Of a stretch of 64,000 nucleotides of DNA, positions 61,923 through 64,000 are shown one piece after another. Where the stretch lies: positions 1 to 64,000 of the forward strand of contig NZ_NPKP01000016.1 in NCBI RefSeq assembly GCF_008329585.1. Direction: 5' to 3'. The first letter of the stretch is position 1. Each line of letters opens with the position of its first letter. The notes beneath the pieces are model-generated. The model saw nothing but the letters and a program-made list of their open reading frames with translations, did not search any database and was not told the origin of the DNA. A program made the position numbers and the translations under genes. This DNA is from Mycolicibacterium sp. P9-22 (GTDB lineage Bacteria; Actinomycetota; Actinomycetes; Mycobacteriales; Mycobacteriaceae).

Positions 61923-64000
61923 ATGGACTGGCCGTTTGTCGGACGTGACGCCGAGGTGGAACGTGTCTGCACATCGCTGATGGACCCCAAGGCTCGTGGA
62001 GTCGTGGTGGCGGGACCATCCGGTTCGGGCAAAACGCGTCTCGCGCTCGAGTGCATCGCAAGAGCCGAGCAGTCCGGCCTTGCGGTGGCCCGAGCGATGG
62101 CAACCCGCGCTTCACAGGGGTTGGCCTTCGGCGTTCTTGCGCAGCTGTTGCCGCCGGATCACGGTGGCGGCAGTGAGTACGACAGTCGCCCCGTCGAGGA
62201 CTGGGGCGAACGACTGCGCCGGTCGGCAGCCACGCTCGTCTCACGCGGTCGAGGGCGCCGCGCCGTTCTCTTCATCGACGATGCCCACCTTCTGGACAAT
62301 GCATCGGCGGTGCTGATTTCGCAGCTCGTCATCCGCAACGAAGCGGTGGTGCTCGCCACCATACAAGCACGCGAGCCTGCCCCGGAGCCGCTCACCGCGC
62401 TCTGGAAGAACGAGTTAGTGGATCGTGTCGAGTTGCAGAGCCTTGCGAGCGAGGACATCCAGAGCCTCCTCGCCGGCGTCCTCAAAGGTCATCTCGACGG
62501 GGCTCTCGCCACCGAGTTCTATTCGCGCTGCCAAGGTGACTATCTGTTCCTGCGCGAACTCGTACACGGGGCAATCGATGACGGAACGCTCGCGTTCGAC
62601 GACGGCATGTGGACACTGACGGGTCCACTCTCACCGTCGATCAGACTGGTCGAACTCATCGACAGCAGGCTGAGCAACCTGTCGGCCGACGAACGCTCCC
62701 TGCTCGAACTGGTCGCCGTCGGAGAACCACTGTCATCAGCTGAGCTGGCCTTGTGTCCCGACGCGGCAGCGCTCGAGACCTTGGAAGCCAAGGACATTCT
62801 GACAACCCGACTGGACGGGCGTCGCCTGGAAGTTCGCCCGGCCCATCCGTTATACGGTCAGGTGGTGCGCGGGGAGATTCCCGACGCCCGCAGACGCGAA
62901 CTCTCACGGCGTCTCGCGGAAACCGTTGAGGCCACAGGTGCTCGGCGCCGAACCGATGTGTTACGCGTCGCGAAGTGGCGCCTCGAGTCGGGCGGCGGCA
63001 GCCCCGACCTGCTGATGGCGGCTGCGAGGGCCGCGCGGTGGTCATATGACCTTGCGCTGGCCCAGCGACTGGCCAGGGCGGCGGTACAGGTCGGAGCGGG
63101 CTTCGAGGGACGGCTGCTGCTGGGGCAACTCGCCAACCGGCGCGGTCAGTCAGTCGAAGCGGAGTCGATTCTCGCAGAGCTGAGTGTCTCTGCGGTCAAT
63201 GACGACCAGCGCTGCCAGATCGGGTTGACGCGGATGCGCAATGCGACGTGGAGTGTCGGCCCATCGGACGCGTTGCGAATCGCGCAGGAGGTACTTAAGT
63301 CTGTGAATGATCGGCACCTTGCCGATGAGATCTTGGCACTTCGCTGCTGGGCGTTGCTGGCCGGGGAAGGACCGCGAGTATCTGCGGAGGCCGCCCGGGA
63401 TCTGATGGCGCACGCCCAGGGCAAGGCTTTCGTGTTGGCCTGTGTAGCAGCGGCTTTCGGCATCGCACGAATGGGTCGGATCGAACACGGGATGGAACTC
63501 ATCGATCGCGCGCAGGCGACGCAGCGCGGCCTCAGCAGCAGATTCGAGTACCCACATCTGTTCGTTCCTGTTCAATGTGAATTCCTCACGTACGCAGGGA
63601 GGCTCAAAGAAGCCGAGAGCCTCGCCAACGCGCAGTATGAGCGTAGTGTGCGCGAACGTTCAGTCGAGGAACGAGCGCATTTCGCCCTGCAGCTGGCGAG
63701 AGTCCTGAGGGTGCGCGGCATGATCGAGCGCGCCGCTCACTACGCAAGGGAGGCCACGACGATCTTTCGGCAACTCGATCTCACGACATTTGTCCGCGAT
63801 GGGCTGCAAGAGCTCGCGATGGCCTGCGCGCTCGGGAAACGTGTCCAAGAGTGCGAAGACGCGTTGGCCGCCATCGATGGCTTCGAGCTCCCGCTCAGCA
63901 TGCACAAGGCAGTTGAGATCGTCGAGGCTCGCGCCTGGGCCACCGCGGCAGCCGGCGATCTTGCCGGGGCCCGGCGCATGTTCGAGGATGCCGCAGCGCT
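61923..64000 (+). CDS. LuxR-type regulator with N-terminal AAA ATPase (partial, continues past window)
   Basis: Open from ATG 61923 to the end of the window (692 codons so far), so the usual LuxR-type HTH at the C-terminus, about 900 residues in, is not seen. An in-frame stop just upstream supports the start. Walker A is GPSGSGKTR, Walker B is AVLFIDDAHLLDN, and later repeats such as AARAARWSYDLALAQRLARA resemble the TPR/MalT-like region. Such LAL regulators often govern catabolic operons. It may control the GMC-P450-aldehyde dehydrogenase genes just upstream, on which the window gives no proof. Confidence 0.88.
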   Translation, partial: MDWPFVGRDAEVERVCTSLMDPKARGVVVAGPSGSGKTRLALECIARAEQSGLAVARAMATRASQGLAFGVLAQLLPPDHGGGSEYDSRPVEDWGERLRRSAATLVSRGRGRRAVLFIDDAHLLDNASAVLISQLVIRNEAVVLATIQAREPAPEPLTALWKNELVDRVELQSLASEDIQSLLAGVLKGHLDGALATEFYSRCQGDYLFLRELVHGAIDDGTLAFDDGMWTLTGPLSPSIRLVELIDSRLSNLSADERSLLELVAVGEPLSSAELALCPDAAALETLEAKDILTTRLDGRRLEVRPAHPLYGQVVRGEIPDARRRELSRRLAETVEATGARRRTDVLRVAKWRLESGGGSPDLLMAAARAARWSYDLALAQRLARAAVQVGAGFEGRLLLGQLANRRGQSVEAESILAELSVSAVNDDQRCQIGLTRMRNATWSVGPSDALRIAQEVLKSVNDRHLADEILALRCWALLAGEGPRVSAEAARDLMAHAQGKAFVLACVAAAFGIARMGRIEHGMELIDRAQATQRGLSSRFEYPHLFVPVQCEFLTYAGRLKEAESLANAQYERSVRERSVEERAHFALQLARVLRVRGMIERAAHYAREATTIFRQLDLTTFVRDGLQELAMACALGKRVQECEDALAAIDGFELPLSMHKAVEIVEARAWATAAAGDLAGARRMFEDAAA

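Overview
The window is GC-rich and looks like chromosome from a mycolic-acid actinomycete (Mycobacterium/Mycolicibacterium or a close relative such as Rhodococcus). This rests on gene content: CYP, FadE-like and FprA/FprB-like proteins, an Rv1264-like adenylate cyclase, an AveC-family membrane protein, a LuxR-type ATPase regulator and an IS481-type element. No rRNA, tRNA or CRISPR was seen. Genus-level assignment is inference.

Layout. 0-4.2 kb is a mobile-element edge: the tail of an IS3-type transposase, a broken conserved gene, an ADP-ribosyltransferase-like ORF divergent from an AlbA_2-domain protein, and an unknown protein. 4.2-5.2 kb is poorly coding. 5.3-16.9 kb is a molybdenum and electron-transfer block: MoeA, a ModA remnant, a small monooxygenase, an alpha/beta hydrolase, a bis-MGD-type oxidoreductase with its own ferredoxin and FprA-like reductase, a second FAD ferredoxin reductase with a Rieske ferredoxin, and a NorQ/CbbQ-type AAA ATPase with a VWA protein. 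17-23.5 kb holds an IclR regulator, an AveC-family membrane protein divergent from a P450, an FAD oxidoreductase and an acyl-CoA dehydrogenase. 24-32.9 kb holds a double CaiB/BaiF protein, an Ltp2-like thiolase with a DUF35 partner, a second Mo oxidoreductase, an SDR and an aldehyde dehydrogenase. 32.9-45.3 kb holds a two-subunit acyl-CoA dehydrogenase, three amidohydrolase-2 proteins, crotonases, an acyl-CoA ligase and a fused double acyl-CoA dehydrogenase. 45.6-47.4 kb is a fused ferredoxin-FprB, followed by a frameshifted IS481 element. 48.5-64 kb holds another ligase, an operon coupling beta-oxidation enzymes to an adenylate cyclase, aldehyde dehydrogenases, a GMC oxidoreductase, a second P450, TetR and LuxR-type regulators, and a PPOX protein.

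Working model (inference). This is a catabolic island for an unidentified, probably alicyclic, terpenoid or steroid-like substrate. Oxygenation by P450s fed by the Rieske/FAD reductase pair, oxidation by GMC, SDR and aldehyde dehydrogenases, and an unusual step by two paralogous Mo enzymes would be followed by CoA activation, dehydrogenation by FadE-type enzymes, hydration by crotonase and MaoC proteins, and retro-aldol cleavage by Ltp2/DUF35. The recurring split-versus-fused versions of the same machinery, the two Mo enzymes with a private redox chain, and several family members lacking canonical catalytic residues are the most unusual aspects.
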